From: Amycolatopsis sp. EV170708-02-1
GTDB taxonomy: Bacteria > Actinomycetota > Actinomycetes > Mycobacteriales > Pseudonocardiaceae
DNA: 64,000 nucleotides
NCBI RefSeq assembly: GCF_022479115.1
Contig: NZ_CP092497.1
Coordinates: forward strand, 5,766,001-5,830,000
Direction: 5' to 3'
Below are positions 44,730-54,316 of this stretch, piece after piece; the first letter of the stretch is position 1, and the number at the start of each line of letters is the position of its first letter. The notes beneath the pieces are model-generated. The model searched no databases. It saw nothing but the letters and a program-made list of their open reading frames with translations, and had not been told where the DNA came from. Made by a program: the position numbers and the translations under genes.

Positions 44730-45366
44730 GTCGTCCCCGCGCTGGCGGGGCTGGTCCTCGTCGGCATGATCGTGCTCACCGGTTCGGTGTGTCGTCCCCG
44801 CGCTGGCGGGGCTGGTCCCTGGCTGGCAGGTGAGGAGCTCTACCTGGCGGAGTCGTCCCCGCGCTGGCGGGGCTGGTTCCGCCGCGGCCGCGACCCGGGA
44901 ACTGACCCGCTAGTCGCCCCCGCGCCGGCGGGGCTGGTCTGGCGTTCACCCCGCCGTCGGGCGCGATCCCGCCGTCGTCCCCGCGCCGGCGGGGCTGGTC
45001 CCGCTCGCGCTCCGAAACGCGTCCGTTCATATGGTCGTCCCCGCGCAAGCAGGGATGGTCCCGGCCCGCTGCTCTGCCGATTGAGCTACCAGGGGTCGTC
45101 CCCGCGCAGGCGGGGCTGCTCCCGGCAGGATGTGCGTGGCGTCGGAGTAGACCGGAGGCGCCCCCGCCCGAGCGGTACTGGTCCGTGCTGGGGGCGGTCG
45201 CCGGGCGGTACGTACACGCCGCCCCGAGCAGGCGGGCTGGTCCCACGCATGTGATCGAGCTGGCCAACAACCTTTCAGTCTTCACTGCCCATGCGGGGTT
45301 GTCCCACACCTGAAGTCCTTTGCAAGCAGGTGCTCGAGCCGTCCCCGCGCAAGCGGGACTGGTCCA
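44730..45366 (+). CRISPR. Type I-E CRISPR array 3, about 11 repeats
   Basis: 28-bp repeats at 44730, 44791, 44852, 44913, 44974, 45034 and 45095, then more degenerate ones near 45156, 45217, 45278 and 45339; 60-61 bp period. The first three have loop CTGG, the next two CCGG and later ones CAAG or CAGG, unlike array 1. Degeneration increases away from the leader. No spacer is shared with array 1 by eye. Confidence 0.95.
45062..45094 (+). other. Spacer derived from a tRNA gene 5' half
   Basis: The reverse complement of this 33-bp spacer contains GGTAGCTCAATCGGCAGAGC, a canonical tRNA D-arm (GCTC/GAGC stem) preceded by CCCTGG (acceptor) and followed by AGCGGG (anticodon stem). It is not itself a tRNA gene, only about 33 of 75 bases. 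Confidence 0.7.
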
Positions 45367-45390
45367 GTCATCTGGACTTCAAGACCGCGG

Positions 45391-45442
45391 CGCGGGCCAC
45401 GCCGTCCGGACTCAGTGGGTAGAGCCGGCGGCGTGGCCCGCG
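45391..45442. terminator. Hairpin between array 3 and the I36 gene
   Basis: Perfect 14-bp stem CGCGGGCCACGCCG with its complement at 45429-45442 and a 24-base loop. Probably a bidirectional transcription stop between the plus-strand array and the minus-strand secreted-protein gene. Confidence 0.6.
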
Positions 45443-45500
45443 TGTCTGGATCACCGGTTGCCCGCTCACTCACATGCCCTGCGAGCGCTGTGGGGCACCG

Positions 45501-46019
45501 CTATCCGCCGATCGACCAGTGCGCAGAACCGAGATTATTGACAATTGATTCATTACCAAGCCCCGTGGCGGTCCCCGTACAGTTGCGATTCGTCCACAGC
45601 TTCTGAGAGGTTCCCGTTCGGTTGTACGCCGAGAGATACCCCCGCAACCCAACCAGGGTAGGGATGACCGCGAGAGTGCAACTACCCGGCATGGTGCGGC
45701 CAAAATGCTTCCACCCGGGAACTCCGCCACCGTTCGGGGCGGCGTAAACGCAGATACGACCGACTGGGCAGCTCGCGTAGTCGTCTGATCCAATTTTTCC
45801 GTCGACGACGAAAACACTTATCGCGCTTGCCATGCTTGCGGGCGCGTTGGCCCTATTTGCAACTGGCCGCGTCCCCATCGACCCCATCTTGTCATCCGTG
45901 AACAAACTGCCTGACGCTGCACTCGACTCCCGGGCAGGTACAGCGGCTGCCACAGGGTTGACGGCAGCCAACGACGAGGCCACGACAGCGGTAGCCAGAA
46001 CAAGCATCTTGACGAACAT
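45501..46019 (-). CDS. Secreted peptidase-inhibitor family I36 protein
   Basis: 172 aa from the ATG at 46019, behind GGGGAGGACTG. Signal peptide FVKMLVLATAVVASSLAAVN with cleavage near AAA. The C-terminal 75 residues have the I36 pattern: CPVGRICVYAAPNGGG, an internal Cys (GSCTLAV), YLSAYNRTGTSQKLWTNRNC and GLGNESIVNNLG. This beta-gamma-crystallin-like family includes metalloprotease inhibitors of streptomycetes. The region between signal and domain is Ser/Ala-rich linker. Confidence 0.75.
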   Translation of the reverse strand: MFVKMLVLATAVVASSLAAVNPVAAAVPARESSAASGSLFTDDKMGSMGTRPVANRANAPASMASAISVFVVDGKIGSDDYASCPVGRICVYAAPNGGGVPGWKHFGRTMPGSCTLAVIPTLVGLRGYLSAYNRTGTSQKLWTNRNCTGTATGLGNESIVNNLGSAHWSIGG

Positions 46020-46544
46020 CAGTCCTCCCCTTGTTTCCTGAGAATCTTCGTTTTGTCGGGATTCAATTCGAGTCGTTCCACCTCGTCTCCGATCGTCTTG
46101 ACTAGGTATCGGCGGTCTAATGAACCGGCTGGCACCGCTGCGGCACAGCGGGGTGATAGCGATGGCCCGCGCACCCACTGACGTTCTTTGCTTGACCTGT
46201 GCATGTTCGAACACCCTGAGAATCAACTCGAGACCAACATCTCCGACGGTCGGTTTCTGCTAGATCACCGGAATCAACGGGGTTCACACGCATAGATCAG
46301 CGACGGACCACCCTCGGTGAATCAACGCTCCGAAAGGTCGAACGCACCATCGCGTCGATCAGCGCGAGCATCCCCGCGCTCCTGGACCGTCTCGTCTGGA
46401 TTTATGGCCGCATTGCAAACCTCGGTTTCCGGCAGGTCTGTGCATCCCGTTCCTCGCGGAGGTCGTCACCCCCGCGCCAACCTGGTGGCGGATGGCGGCG
46501 GCCGCTGAGCGGGTACACGATCAATGGTGTAGTGCTCACCTGCG
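46020..46544. other. No confident gene
   Basis: About 525 bases. A plus-strand frame near 46300-46450 reads TLRKVERTIASISASIPALL and DRLVWIYGRIANLGFRQVCA without a plausible start, perhaps a remnant. Nothing else supported. Confidence 0.35.
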
Positions 46545-46703
46545 TCAACCAAGCCTGGAGAACCTGCGGCGGTATCCGCTCGCTGCTCGGTGCCCGCGAG
46601 CTCGGGTCAGCGCATCTCTGATCTGCAGCCTCCAGCGCCTGGCTGCGTCGTATTCGTGCTGAACATCGGCGATTCGGGCTCGGGCGTAGGCGTCGGAAAT
46701 CAT
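46545..46703 (-). CDS. Small basic hypothetical protein
   Basis: 52 aa; ATG at 46703 with CAGGAGCTGTG directly upstream. Encodes ISDAYARARIADVQHEYDAA and a very basic C-terminus (RRWRLQIRDALTRARGHRAA, YRRRFSRL). Short proteins starting this way are common in actinomycetes, but I cannot name a function. It is divergent from the large SARP-like regulator. Confidence 0.5.
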   Translation of the reverse strand: MISDAYARARIADVQHEYDAARRWRLQIRDALTRARGHRAASGYRRRFSRLG

Positions 46704-46827
46704 CACAGCTCCTGGCACTGGTCGTTCGGTGTTGTCACGGTGCACCGGGGACATGCGGAAAACCTTGAACAGACCTTGTACGAGCAACAGCGATCCGCTA
46801 CCAGTGGAGATGGAGAGGAGCGGGATC

Positions 46828-49641
46828 GTGCTGAAGATGGGGGTACTGGGGCCTGTTGAGGTTGTTGCCGACGGGGTCCGGTTCGATGTCGGACATGCGC
46901 GTCAGCGTGATGTTCTGGCGGTGTTGCTGCTTGACGTCGCCCGGGTGGTACCGGTCGACGTTCTCATCAACCGTGTATGGGGTGAACGTCCGCCCACGCA
47001 GCCGAGGAACGCGTTGTACGGCTACGTATCGCGGCTACGCCGGGCCTTGGCCGCGCTGGACGGTGTGACTATCGAGCGTGACCGCGGTGGCTATGTTCTC
47101 CTCACCGACCCACAGACGGTGGACACCTACTATTTCGAGAGCCTGCTGGGCCGCGCGCGAACAACGGTGGACGACGATGCCGCGCTGGCCTTATACGAGG
47201 AGGCCTTGGGATTGTGGCGGGGCAGGCCGCTGGGCGAGCTGGAGTCTGCGTGGGCGGACAGCGTCCGCCTCGAGATGGAGTACAAGCGCGAAGCAGCCGT
47301 GCTGGAACGCAACGACCTCAGACTGCGGACCGGTGCCCACACAGCTGTGCTGACCGAGCCTCCGCCGGACGGCATGGCCGGTGAACGAGCAGCGGCGCAG
47401 CGGATCGAGGCGCTGTACCTCGACGGACGTCCGGCCGACGCACTTCGGGAGTACGAAACGTTCCGGTCACACCTGGCGGACGAGTTCGGCGCCGACCCGG
47501 GACCCCGATTGCGCGGTCTGCACCAACGAATCCTGATCGGCACCGTCCAGGATGGTGAGCGGCCGGCCCCTCGGCAGCTGCCGAGGGCGCCTCGCTCGTT
47601 CGCCGGCCGCGCGGACGAGTTGACGATGCTTGACCGGGCGCTCGCCGCACGGGGTGCGATCGCGGTGATCTCCGGCGCGGGTGGTCTCGGCAAGACCTGG
47701 CTCGCGGTGCGATGGGCGACCGACCATGTGAGCCGATTCCCCGACGGTCAGCTCTACGTCGATCTTCGCGGCTTCGACTCGGCCCTGGAGCCTGTGCCCG
47801 CAGTCTCCGCCCTCCGCGGTTTCGTGAGCGCGCTGGGCGTTGCCGGGACGTCGATTCCGTCCGAGCCGGACGCGCTGGCGGCTCTGTACCGGAGTCTGAC
47901 CGCCCAGCGTCGGCTACTTGTGCTGCTCGACAACGCGCGAGACACCGATCAGGTCATTCCGCTGCTCCCTGGCGGCTCGTCGTGCTCGGTCCTCGTCACC
48001 AGCAGGCATGAGCTCGGCGGGCTGCTGACCACTCATGGCGCGAGCGCGTTGCCGCTCCGGGCCCTCGATGAGATCCAGGCGCGGGAGCTGCTCATGCGCA
48101 AGGTGGGCGCGGTCAGCCTGGCCGAGGAGCCTGAAGCAGCGCGGGAAATCGTGCGCCTGTGCGGTGGATTGTCCCTGGCGCTCGCGATCGCCGGGGCACG
48201 GATCGTCGCCCAGCCGGGTAGGCGACTTTCCGCAGTCGCCGCCGAGCTGCGTGAAAGCCGGCTGGACGCACTGGACACCGGGGAGCTGTCCGCGAGCGTG
48301 CGCGCGGTGTTCTCCGCCTCTTACCGTTCCCTCGACCTCCGGTGCGCATCCGCGTTCCGCCTCCTTGGTCTCTGGCCTGACGGTGATATCGATGGAGCGG
48401 CCGCGACCGCCCTCTTCGCTGACGCCCGACCGTTGCGCGCACTGTGCGCCGCCAATCTCCTGGAAGAGGATCCGCCGGGCCGCTTCCGGATGCACGACCT
48501 CGTCAAGCTCTACGCTGCTGAACTCCTCGCCGACACCGACTCCCCGGACGCCCGTCTGGCCGCCTCCACCCGGCTGTTCGATCACTACCTGTCTTGGGCA
48601 TCAGCGGTCATGGACCTGATGTCGCCCAACGAGCCCTACCTCCGGCCACCAACAACGCATTCGGCCGGGCCGCAGCCACACTTCGCGGATCACGACGAGG
48701 CGCGCGCGTGGCTGGATACCGAACGCGCCACTATGCTCACGCTGGCCGAGCGCGCGAAGGAAATAGACCTGTCAAGGCACGTGGTTCGGCTATCCGCGAT
48801 TCTGTGGCGATATCTGTATGTAGGGGCGCACTACCAAGAAGCGCTCACCCTCCACACGACCGCTCTCGCGCTGACCCCTCCCGGCACGACAGACCATGGC
48901 TTCGCCGGCCAGGCTGTGGGCATGGCCCTGTTTCGGCTCGGCCGGTACGACGATGCCGCCGGTCATTTCGAGCAGGCCTTATCAATTGCCATCGACCGGC
49001 GAAATGCTCTCCTCGAGAGCATGGTCCGCAACGGCCTCGCATCGGTGGATGACATGCGCGGCCGGCGGAAGACTGCCAGGAAGCAGTACATGCTCGCTCT
49101 CACCGCCGCACGCCGTACCGGTCACGCTTTGCTGGAGGGTATTGCACTGTGCAACCTCGGCGAGCACTACAGCTGGTGCGGCCACTATCAGACCGCGATC
49201 GGCTTCTTGGAGCAGAGCGGCAGAATCGCGGAAGACCTCGATTCGGCCGGTCTGGGTGGACCGGTGCTGGCCGCGCTCGGCAGTGCCTACGCTGGCCTCG
49301 GGCAGAGCCACAAGGCCGCACAGCACTTCCAGCGCGCCCTCAAGTTCGCCCGTGCCGGCAGGGACACCAACCTCGAAGTCGCCACCCTCAACGAGTTCGC
49401 CGCGACGAAAGCCGGTGCCGAGGCAATCACGCTGTATGAGGACGCGCTACTCCTCGCTCATCGGATCGGTCACCTGCACGAGCGCGCCAAGGCACACCAC
49501 GGTATCGGCAAAACCCACCTAGGCTCGGGGAACTACAGCGAAGCACGACCGCATCTTGAGGCCGCCCTCGCCGCCTACAGCGAGCTCGACGCACCTGAAG
49601 CCCATGACGTGCGCGCGCTACTCAGCACGCGACGTCGTTGA
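46828..49641 (+). CDS. AfsR/SARP-family regulator (OmpR-HTH, BTAD, NB-ARC, TPR)
   Basis: 937 aa from the GTG at 46828, which follows GAGGAG by seven bases; an ATG three codons later is possible. Domains: winged-helix DNA-binding (about 1-90, GVRFDVGHARQRDVLAVLLL), BTAD (95-245, YYFESLLGRAR to LRGLHQRILIG), NB-ARC ATPase (270-560, Walker A GAGGLGKTWLAVRW, LLVLLDNARD, VLVTSRH), winged helix (RFRMHDLVKLYAAELLA), and at least six TPR-like repeats to the C-terminus. Such regulators control antibiotic or conjugative functions. It is the only full regulator of this type here and may act on the cluster at 54-64 kb; that is inference. Confidence 0.9.
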   Translation: MLKMGVLGPVEVVADGVRFDVGHARQRDVLAVLLLDVARVVPVDVLINRVWGERPPTQPRNALYGYVSRLRRALAALDGVTIERDRGGYVLLTDPQTVDTYYFESLLGRARTTVDDDAALALYEEALGLWRGRPLGELESAWADSVRLEMEYKREAAVLERNDLRLRTGAHTAVLTEPPPDGMAGERAAAQRIEALYLDGRPADALREYETFRSHLADEFGADPGPRLRGLHQRILIGTVQDGERPAPRQLPRAPRSFAGRADELTMLDRALAARGAIAVISGAGGLGKTWLAVRWATDHVSRFPDGQLYVDLRGFDSALEPVPAVSALRGFVSALGVAGTSIPSEPDALAALYRSLTAQRRLLVLLDNARDTDQVIPLLPGGSSCSVLVTSRHELGGLLTTHGASALPLRALDEIQARELLMRKVGAVSLAEEPEAAREIVRLCGGLSLALAIAGARIVAQPGRRLSAVAAELRESRLDALDTGELSASVRAVFSASYRSLDLRCASAFRLLGLWPDGDIDGAAATALFADARPLRALCAANLLEEDPPGRFRMHDLVKLYAAELLADTDSPDARLAASTRLFDHYLSWASAVMDLMSPNEPYLRPPTTHSAGPQPHFADHDEARAWLDTERATMLTLAERAKEIDLSRHVVRLSAILWRYLYVGAHYQEALTLHTTALALTPPGTTDHGFAGQAVGMALFRLGRYDDAAGHFEQALSIAIDRRNALLESMVRNGLASVDDMRGRRKTARKQYMLALTAARRTGHALLEGIALCNLGEHYSWCGHYQTAIGFLEQSGRIAEDLDSAGLGGPVLAALGSAYAGLGQSHKAAQHFQRALKFARAGRDTNLEVATLNEFAATKAGAEAITLYEDALLLAHRIGHLHERAKAHHGIGKTHLGSGNYSEARPHLEAALAAYSELDAPEAHDVRALLSTRRR

Positions 49642-50206
49642 GGTACTCCGACAGATCGATCACACCCAGTAGCGTGCCGCCTGATCATCCACTTCGGACA
49701 GATTCCCCGCGACCCGAAGTTGGCCGTTGCGTGGACGGAGTGCGGTCCCTTGCCGCGCCCAACGATGACGCATCGATCGAACGCCCTCATCTGGGTGAAG
49801 GAATGGTCAGTGCGGGAATCCATACAGCAGGGCGAACAAGCGGCCTTCCTCACGTCACGAGCCCACGACGACACGCGAGGAACCAAATGGCGGCTGACAG
49901 AGACCAGGCTCCGGCTGACCGAGCCGCGATCTTCAGCCGGAGCCTGCCTGGACCCGCCACGAAGCAGAACCGCCTGGACGAATCGTTCTTCGAAACGTAT
50001 TGACACCAACGGTGTCGATACGTCCAAGCCACAGCAGGCTGCATGCCCCCTCTTGGCAACAGATTCCGTTATTGTCACAGGCACCTGTGACCACAGGCAC
50101 TGGTCGTCATAGCGGTGGCCGAGGGCACTATGACTGACCAAATTGCTGGGATTTGAAGGTTCCGGCCTTCGTCGCCATGGTGGACTCGCTGACCCGGCTG
50201 GCGGCA
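49642..50206. other. Non-coding stretch with two inverted repeats
   Basis: No supported gene. At 49996-50022, CGTATTGACACC and GGTGTCGATACG form a 12-bp inverted repeat with one mismatch. At 50074-50091, GTCACAGG and CCTGTGAC form a perfect palindrome around CA. They look like regulator sites or hairpins whose target gene is gone or unrecognised. Confidence 0.4.
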
Positions 50207-50600
50207 TCAGCGCTGGGTGTGATCGCGCGCGAGAGTGGCCAGCAGCTGCCTGAGCTTCTGGACGAATCGATGCCGTGGCTCCGACCCCGACGAGGGTGAT
50301 CGGTACACAGGCACGCCGGTGATGCCCGTGCGGGCGAGTAGCGGCTGGTCGTTGCGGATCACCTGGTTGTTGACGCCACTGCGGCGATTCTCTTGGATGA
50401 TCTTGAGGGTAGCTTCCACCAGGAAGGGCGCGGCGCCGTCCTGGCCGTGCTCGACGGAGCACACAAGTTCTTGGGGGTACACCGCGGTGATGGGCTGGCT
50501 GGCCATTCCGTGGGTGGCGAGGGTGACGTACTCGGGGCGTTCGTGCCGCTAGGTCTCGACACCGTCGATGTCGGCCTCTTTCGTGCCGGGTCCGAGGTAG
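50207..50600 (-). pseudogene. Disrupted gene, C-terminal part, unknown function
   Basis: The minus strand reads DDHLTRYLGPGTKEADIDGV, a TAG at 50551-50553, then RHERPEYVTLATHGMASQPI. It continues VYPQELVCSVEHGQDGAAPF, ATLKIIQENRRSGVNNQVI, RNDQPLLARTGI and a stop at 50207. Composition is that of a real protein but the 5' end is missing at the junction with the helicase fragment. I do not recognise the family with confidence. Confidence 0.4.
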
Positions 50601-50619
50601 CGGGTGAGGTGGTCGTCGA

Positions 50620-51480
50620 AGGCCTGGGCAAAGAGAGTCTCGGCTGGTTGTTCATCGACGAAGCCGGCCAGCCACACCCCAGCAAGCGGTCGGCGGCCTC
50701 TGGCGGTGCAGCCGCGCCGTCATCGTCGGCGATCCCCAACAGCTCGAGCCCATCGTCACACTCCCCCTGCCCGCCCAACACGCTCTACGCCGCCACCATG
50801 AGGTGCACGACCAATGGACCCCGGAAAACACCTCCACCCAACGCGTCGCCGACCGGCACGCCCGGCACGGCACGATGCTGCCCGAGCCCGACGGGGGCGC
50901 CGTGTGGGTTGGTGCCCCGCTACGCGTCCACCGCCGCTGCGACCGTCCGATGTTCGAGATCTCCAACACCATCGCCTACGGCGGCGACCTCATGATCTAC
51001 GGCACCAGCCCCAACGACGACTACCCAGGACGGAACAGCTGGATCAACGTCCGATCCAGCCAATCACAAAGCAACTGGATTCCTGCCGAAGGTGAAGCGC
51101 TGATCCGGCTGCTCGTCGACCTGGAAAGGGACGGCGTGGAGCCACACGAGGACCGCGTGATCAGTCCGTTCCGCGACGTCGTCCGCGAAGGCAAGGACCT
51201 CATCGCCAAGCGATTCAAGCACTACGAAGGCTTCGCTGCGAAGAACATCGGCACCGTCCATACTGTACAGGGTCAAGAAGCCAACGTCGTGATTCTCGTT
51301 CTGGGCAGCAAACCCAACGGCACCGGCGCCCGCGCCTGGGCCTCAGGAAAGCCCAACCTCCTCAACGTCGCTGTTTCCCGTGCCAAACACCGTCTCTACG
51401 TCATCGGCAACCGCGACAACTGGAAAGGCCTCCGATACTTCGACGTTCTCGCAGCAGCCGTCCCCGACGACCTGAACTAG
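50620..51480 (+). pseudogene. Superfamily I (Upf1/Dna2-like) helicase, C-terminal fragment
   Basis: Begins in mid-protein with GLGKESLGWLFIDEAGQ (motif II, DEAG). One frameshift near 50672 leads to TPQQAVGGLWRCSRAVIVGD and DPQQLEPIVTLPLP. It then runs in frame to the stop through VHTVQGQEANVVILVLGSKP and LLNVAVSRAKHRLYVIGN (motifs V and VI). The N-terminal half with Walker A is missing. From a GTG at 50803 a 225-aa product is possible. Full-length relatives are often in defence islands. Confidence 0.65.
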
Positions 51481-51484
51481 TGCG

Positions 51485-51920
51485 TGTCTCATAATTTGCG
51501 GGCGAGTGATGATCGGCTGGCGCTGGAAGGCATCGGCTGGCGGTTTCACACGGGTGCCCGTGGCGTGATGCGCCGGTGGAGCCGGGGTCGTGGAAGACGT
51601 TGTGGCGGGGCCATAAGGGCAGGTCCGGAACGGCCCGTATCAGGCGATGTTCGATCGTGTGCTGATTGCCCGGGACGATGCAGAGGGCTGGGCTGGCTGA
51701 TCTCGGGCGGTTCCAGCGCTGTCCGCGCTCACCAGCACGCGCAGAGCAGGCAGTACAGCGGGCGGGATCGATGACAACAATCCCGTCCGGGAGATCATCG
51801 CCAAGCCCGCCGGGCACGCTGTGGGCCGGCCTCGGGCGGGTTAACCACCAGGATCCACGCCTTGGTCACGCCAGCCGCGGACACCGGAGCGGCCACGACC
51901 ACCAGTGTCGCGCTGGGTGC
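51485..51920 (+). mobile_element. Remnant of an IS5-type transposase
   Basis: Short matches in three frames occur in the right order for an IS5-family transposase: SWKTLWRGHKGRSG, YQAMFDRVLIARDDAEG, GWLISGGSSAVRAHQHA and, after a further shift, LTTRIHALVTPAADTG. The left side starts GTGTCTCATAATTTGCGG, which looks like an IS tip. The core is not functional. It directly abuts the helicase fragment. Confidence 0.5.
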
Positions 51921-52065
51921 CACCGACAACGTGATACCTCGACGAGATTCGGCTTCAAGCCACGCCAGGGGACGTTCCAGCCATAGGGAGGTGTTCGTAG
52001 GAGCCCTTCCCTGCGCTTGGCTACCGCATCCTGGGAATGAGCGCGAAGAGAGTACCTGTGCAGGA

Positions 52066-52923
52066 CTACTGATACTGGTTGGTCATCATATATTTCGCGA
52101 ACTTGTCCGCGACATCGTGGTGTGGACTGCGATGCACGAAGAGCTGCCGTCGAACCGTCGGGTTCAACGGCTTGAGGACCACTTCTTGCGGCAATCGAGA
52201 CGGAGCAGCCATCGCCGGAACCACCCCGGCGGTGATGCCCGCGGAGACCATCGTGACCACTGTGGAGATCTCTCGCACCGTGTGCTCGGGCCGCCACGCC
52301 ACGCCGTTCTCGGCGAAGCTTCGTGCGAGGATTGGTCCGCAAGTACCTCCCGGATCGACGAATCCCGCCGCAGCCAGATCCGCGAGGTCTACCCGGTCGG
52401 CCTTCGCGAGACGATGCCATGCTGGCAATACCGCGAGAAACTCGTCGATGACCGGCCTGGCCGACTCGATGCCGCCGATCCGAACGGTGGAGACACTCAG
52501 ATCTATCGTTCCGGCCTCGAGCCATTCGGCAAGCTCGTCGTCGTCGCCTTGAATGGTGAGCACCTGAAGTTCCGGGAGCTCCGAATGCATCACGGCGAGC
52601 GTTTCGGGTACCAGCCGGACCAGCGCACTCGCCACCGCGCCGATCCTCAGGCGCGGTGGAGCGGATCGATGTCCTAGTGCCTCGATCATCTTCAGATGCC
52701 GGAGTATGGCATGCCCGTGCTCGGCAACCTCGCGGCCGGCTGCGGTCAGCGTGGCACCCTGTGCCCGCCGGTGCACGAGTGTGCGACCCAGCCGTCGTTC
52801 CAGCATCGCGACAGCCCGGCTGACCGCCGGCTGGGTCAGACCGAGTGCTTCGGCCGCACGGGTGAAGCTGCCGTGCTCCTCAACCGACAGCAGCGCTTCG
52901 ACGTGCCCCACGGTGAGATCCAC
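52066..52923 (-). CDS. LysR-family transcriptional regulator
   Basis: 285 aa. N-terminal LysR HTH (VEEHGSFTRAAEALGLTQPA, VSRAVAMLERRLGRTLVHR) and a periplasmic-binding-like effector domain (LRIGAVASALVRLVPETLA). Divergent from the EamA transporter with a 28-bp gap, the usual arrangement for a LysR activator and its target. Ligand unknown. Confidence 0.9.
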   Translation of the reverse strand: MDLTVGHVEALLSVEEHGSFTRAAEALGLTQPAVSRAVAMLERRLGRTLVHRRAQGATLTAAGREVAEHGHAILRHLKMIEALGHRSAPPRLRIGAVASALVRLVPETLAVMHSELPELQVLTIQGDDDELAEWLEAGTIDLSVSTVRIGGIESARPVIDEFLAVLPAWHRLAKADRVDLADLAAAGFVDPGGTCGPILARSFAENGVAWRPEHTVREISTVVTMVSAGITAGVVPAMAAPSRLPQEVVLKPLNPTVRRQLFVHRSPHHDVADKFAKYMMTNQYQ

Positions 52924-52951
52924 ATGGTGATTATTTCACGGCATAGCCGGT

Positions 52952-53902
52952 ATGCACAGGGATCATTGGACAGCCACCTGGGTGATCGGCTTTGCTCACA
53001 AGGTGCCAGCGTCAGCCCAGCCGCTTTCAGCCTCGACACCCAAGGTGCTCGCGGCACTGTTAGCCCTGTGGTTGTGCTGGGGTTCGTCGTTTCCGGCGAT
53101 CCGGGTCATGGTGACGACGCTGCCACCTCTTCTTGCTTCCGGGGCGGTCTTCCTGACCGCGGGGCTGCTGCTCGCGGCGGTTCGGCCTCGCTATCTCCGC
53201 GGCCTCGAGTTCCGCTCGTCCTGCCGCACAGCGGGGGTAGGAGTATGCCTCCTGGGCGCACAGGGAACGATCGCCGTCGCTGAACAGCATGTGTTCGCGA
53301 GCACTGCCGCGCTACTGGCCGCGGCGGTGCCGCTTTGGGTGATCGTTCTCCGGCTCGTGACCGGAGACCCGCCCACGGCGGCCGGGGCGGGCAGGCTGTT
53401 GCTCGGCTTCACGGGGGTGAGCGCGGTGTTGCTGGCGGGCTCGGGCGGAGTCGGCGACTGGACACCGTGGAATCTCGCCATCCTCGGCGCGGCCGTGAGC
53501 TGGGCGGCCGGCACCCTCTGGGCGTCACGGTCACAAGATCTACCGCCCCCCGGCCCGTCGACGATCGTGCAATTACTCTCTGGCGGCGCCGCGCTTCTCA
53601 TGCTCGGCGCCGCTACTGGTGAAGGTGCTGCCTTCACCGTGAGGGCCGTGGACACGACTTCCTGGATCGCGCTCGCCTACCTCGTTTTCGTCGACTCGGT
53701 CGCCGGATTCGCGCTCTACAACTGGCTGCTCCGTAGCGCACCGGTCACCATTGTGAGCACGTACGCCTATGCGGTTCCGATTGTGGCCTACATCGTCGGT
53801 ATCGTTGTCCTGGCGGAGCCGTTCCATTTCATTGTCCTTCTCGGCGCGGCACTGATCGTGGCAGCCGTAGCCGGAGAGGTCACCTCCGCCGCTTCCCGAT
53901 GA
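52952..53902 (+). CDS. EamA/DMT-superfamily transporter
   Basis: 316 aa with ten hydrophobic segments in two EamA repeats. Repeat 1 begins ALLALWLCWGSSFPAIRV; repeat 2 contains NLAILGAAVSWAAGTLWASR and ends STYAYAVPIVAYIVGIVVLA. RhaT/YdcZ-like drug/metabolite exporter. The first 28 residues are not hydrophobic, so a start further downstream (GTG at 53003) is possible. It lies 414 bp before the oxygenase cluster and could export its product or just pair with the LysR gene. Confidence 0.85.
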   Translation: MHRDHWTATWVIGFAHKVPASAQPLSASTPKVLAALLALWLCWGSSFPAIRVMVTTLPPLLASGAVFLTAGLLLAAVRPRYLRGLEFRSSCRTAGVGVCLLGAQGTIAVAEQHVFASTAALLAAAVPLWVIVLRLVTGDPPTAAGAGRLLLGFTGVSAVLLAGSGGVGDWTPWNLAILGAAVSWAAGTLWASRSQDLPPPGPSTIVQLLSGGAALLMLGAATGEGAAFTVRAVDTTSWIALAYLVFVDSVAGFALYNWLLRSAPVTIVSTYAYAVPIVAYIVGIVVLAEPFHFIVLLGAALIVAAVAGEVTSAASR

Positions 53903-54316
53903 ACGACGCGTCCACACAGCTCAGGCCGACGACGACTCGTCACACAATCCAGCATTGTCCAGCACCATCGCACTGCAGACCGAAGCGCCTTTCAGAGAGC
54001 TACGATTTTCGCGACAGACGCAACGGGATAACACGGATTCGTCACCTGTGGACACTCGAACCGAATTGACCGGAATGAATGCACGCAATGCCCGAAACTC
54101 GCCGATGCAGACCTGTCGGAAAGTAACGAACTAGGCGCAAACGACCCCCTTCTGGCCCAATGACAGAAGACTCTTCACCGAAGTAGGGTTGTGATGACCT
54201 CAAAATCCCACCCGCACCCAAGGGCCGCATTGACGCCGCCGGCGAGCTACTCACGGCAGGCAATGGCCAAGGAAATGGCGGCACCTTACGATCGCGGGGC
54301 GAATCGGAGGTGATAC
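53903..54316. other. Intergenic region before the biosynthetic-type cluster
   Basis: 414 bases without a credible gene, lower in GC than its flanks around 54000-54200. It ends with a strong GGAGGTG ribosome binding site. Likely holds the cluster promoter; no clear operator seen. Confidence 0.5.

Noticed and set aside
45062..45094. Partial tRNA gene
   Set aside because: Only a 33-bp CRISPR spacer flanked by repeats at the correct period; no full cloverleaf.
51485..52030. Intact IS5-type element
   Set aside because: At least three frameshifts and stops; only short pieces match, and no matching right-hand terminal repeat was found.
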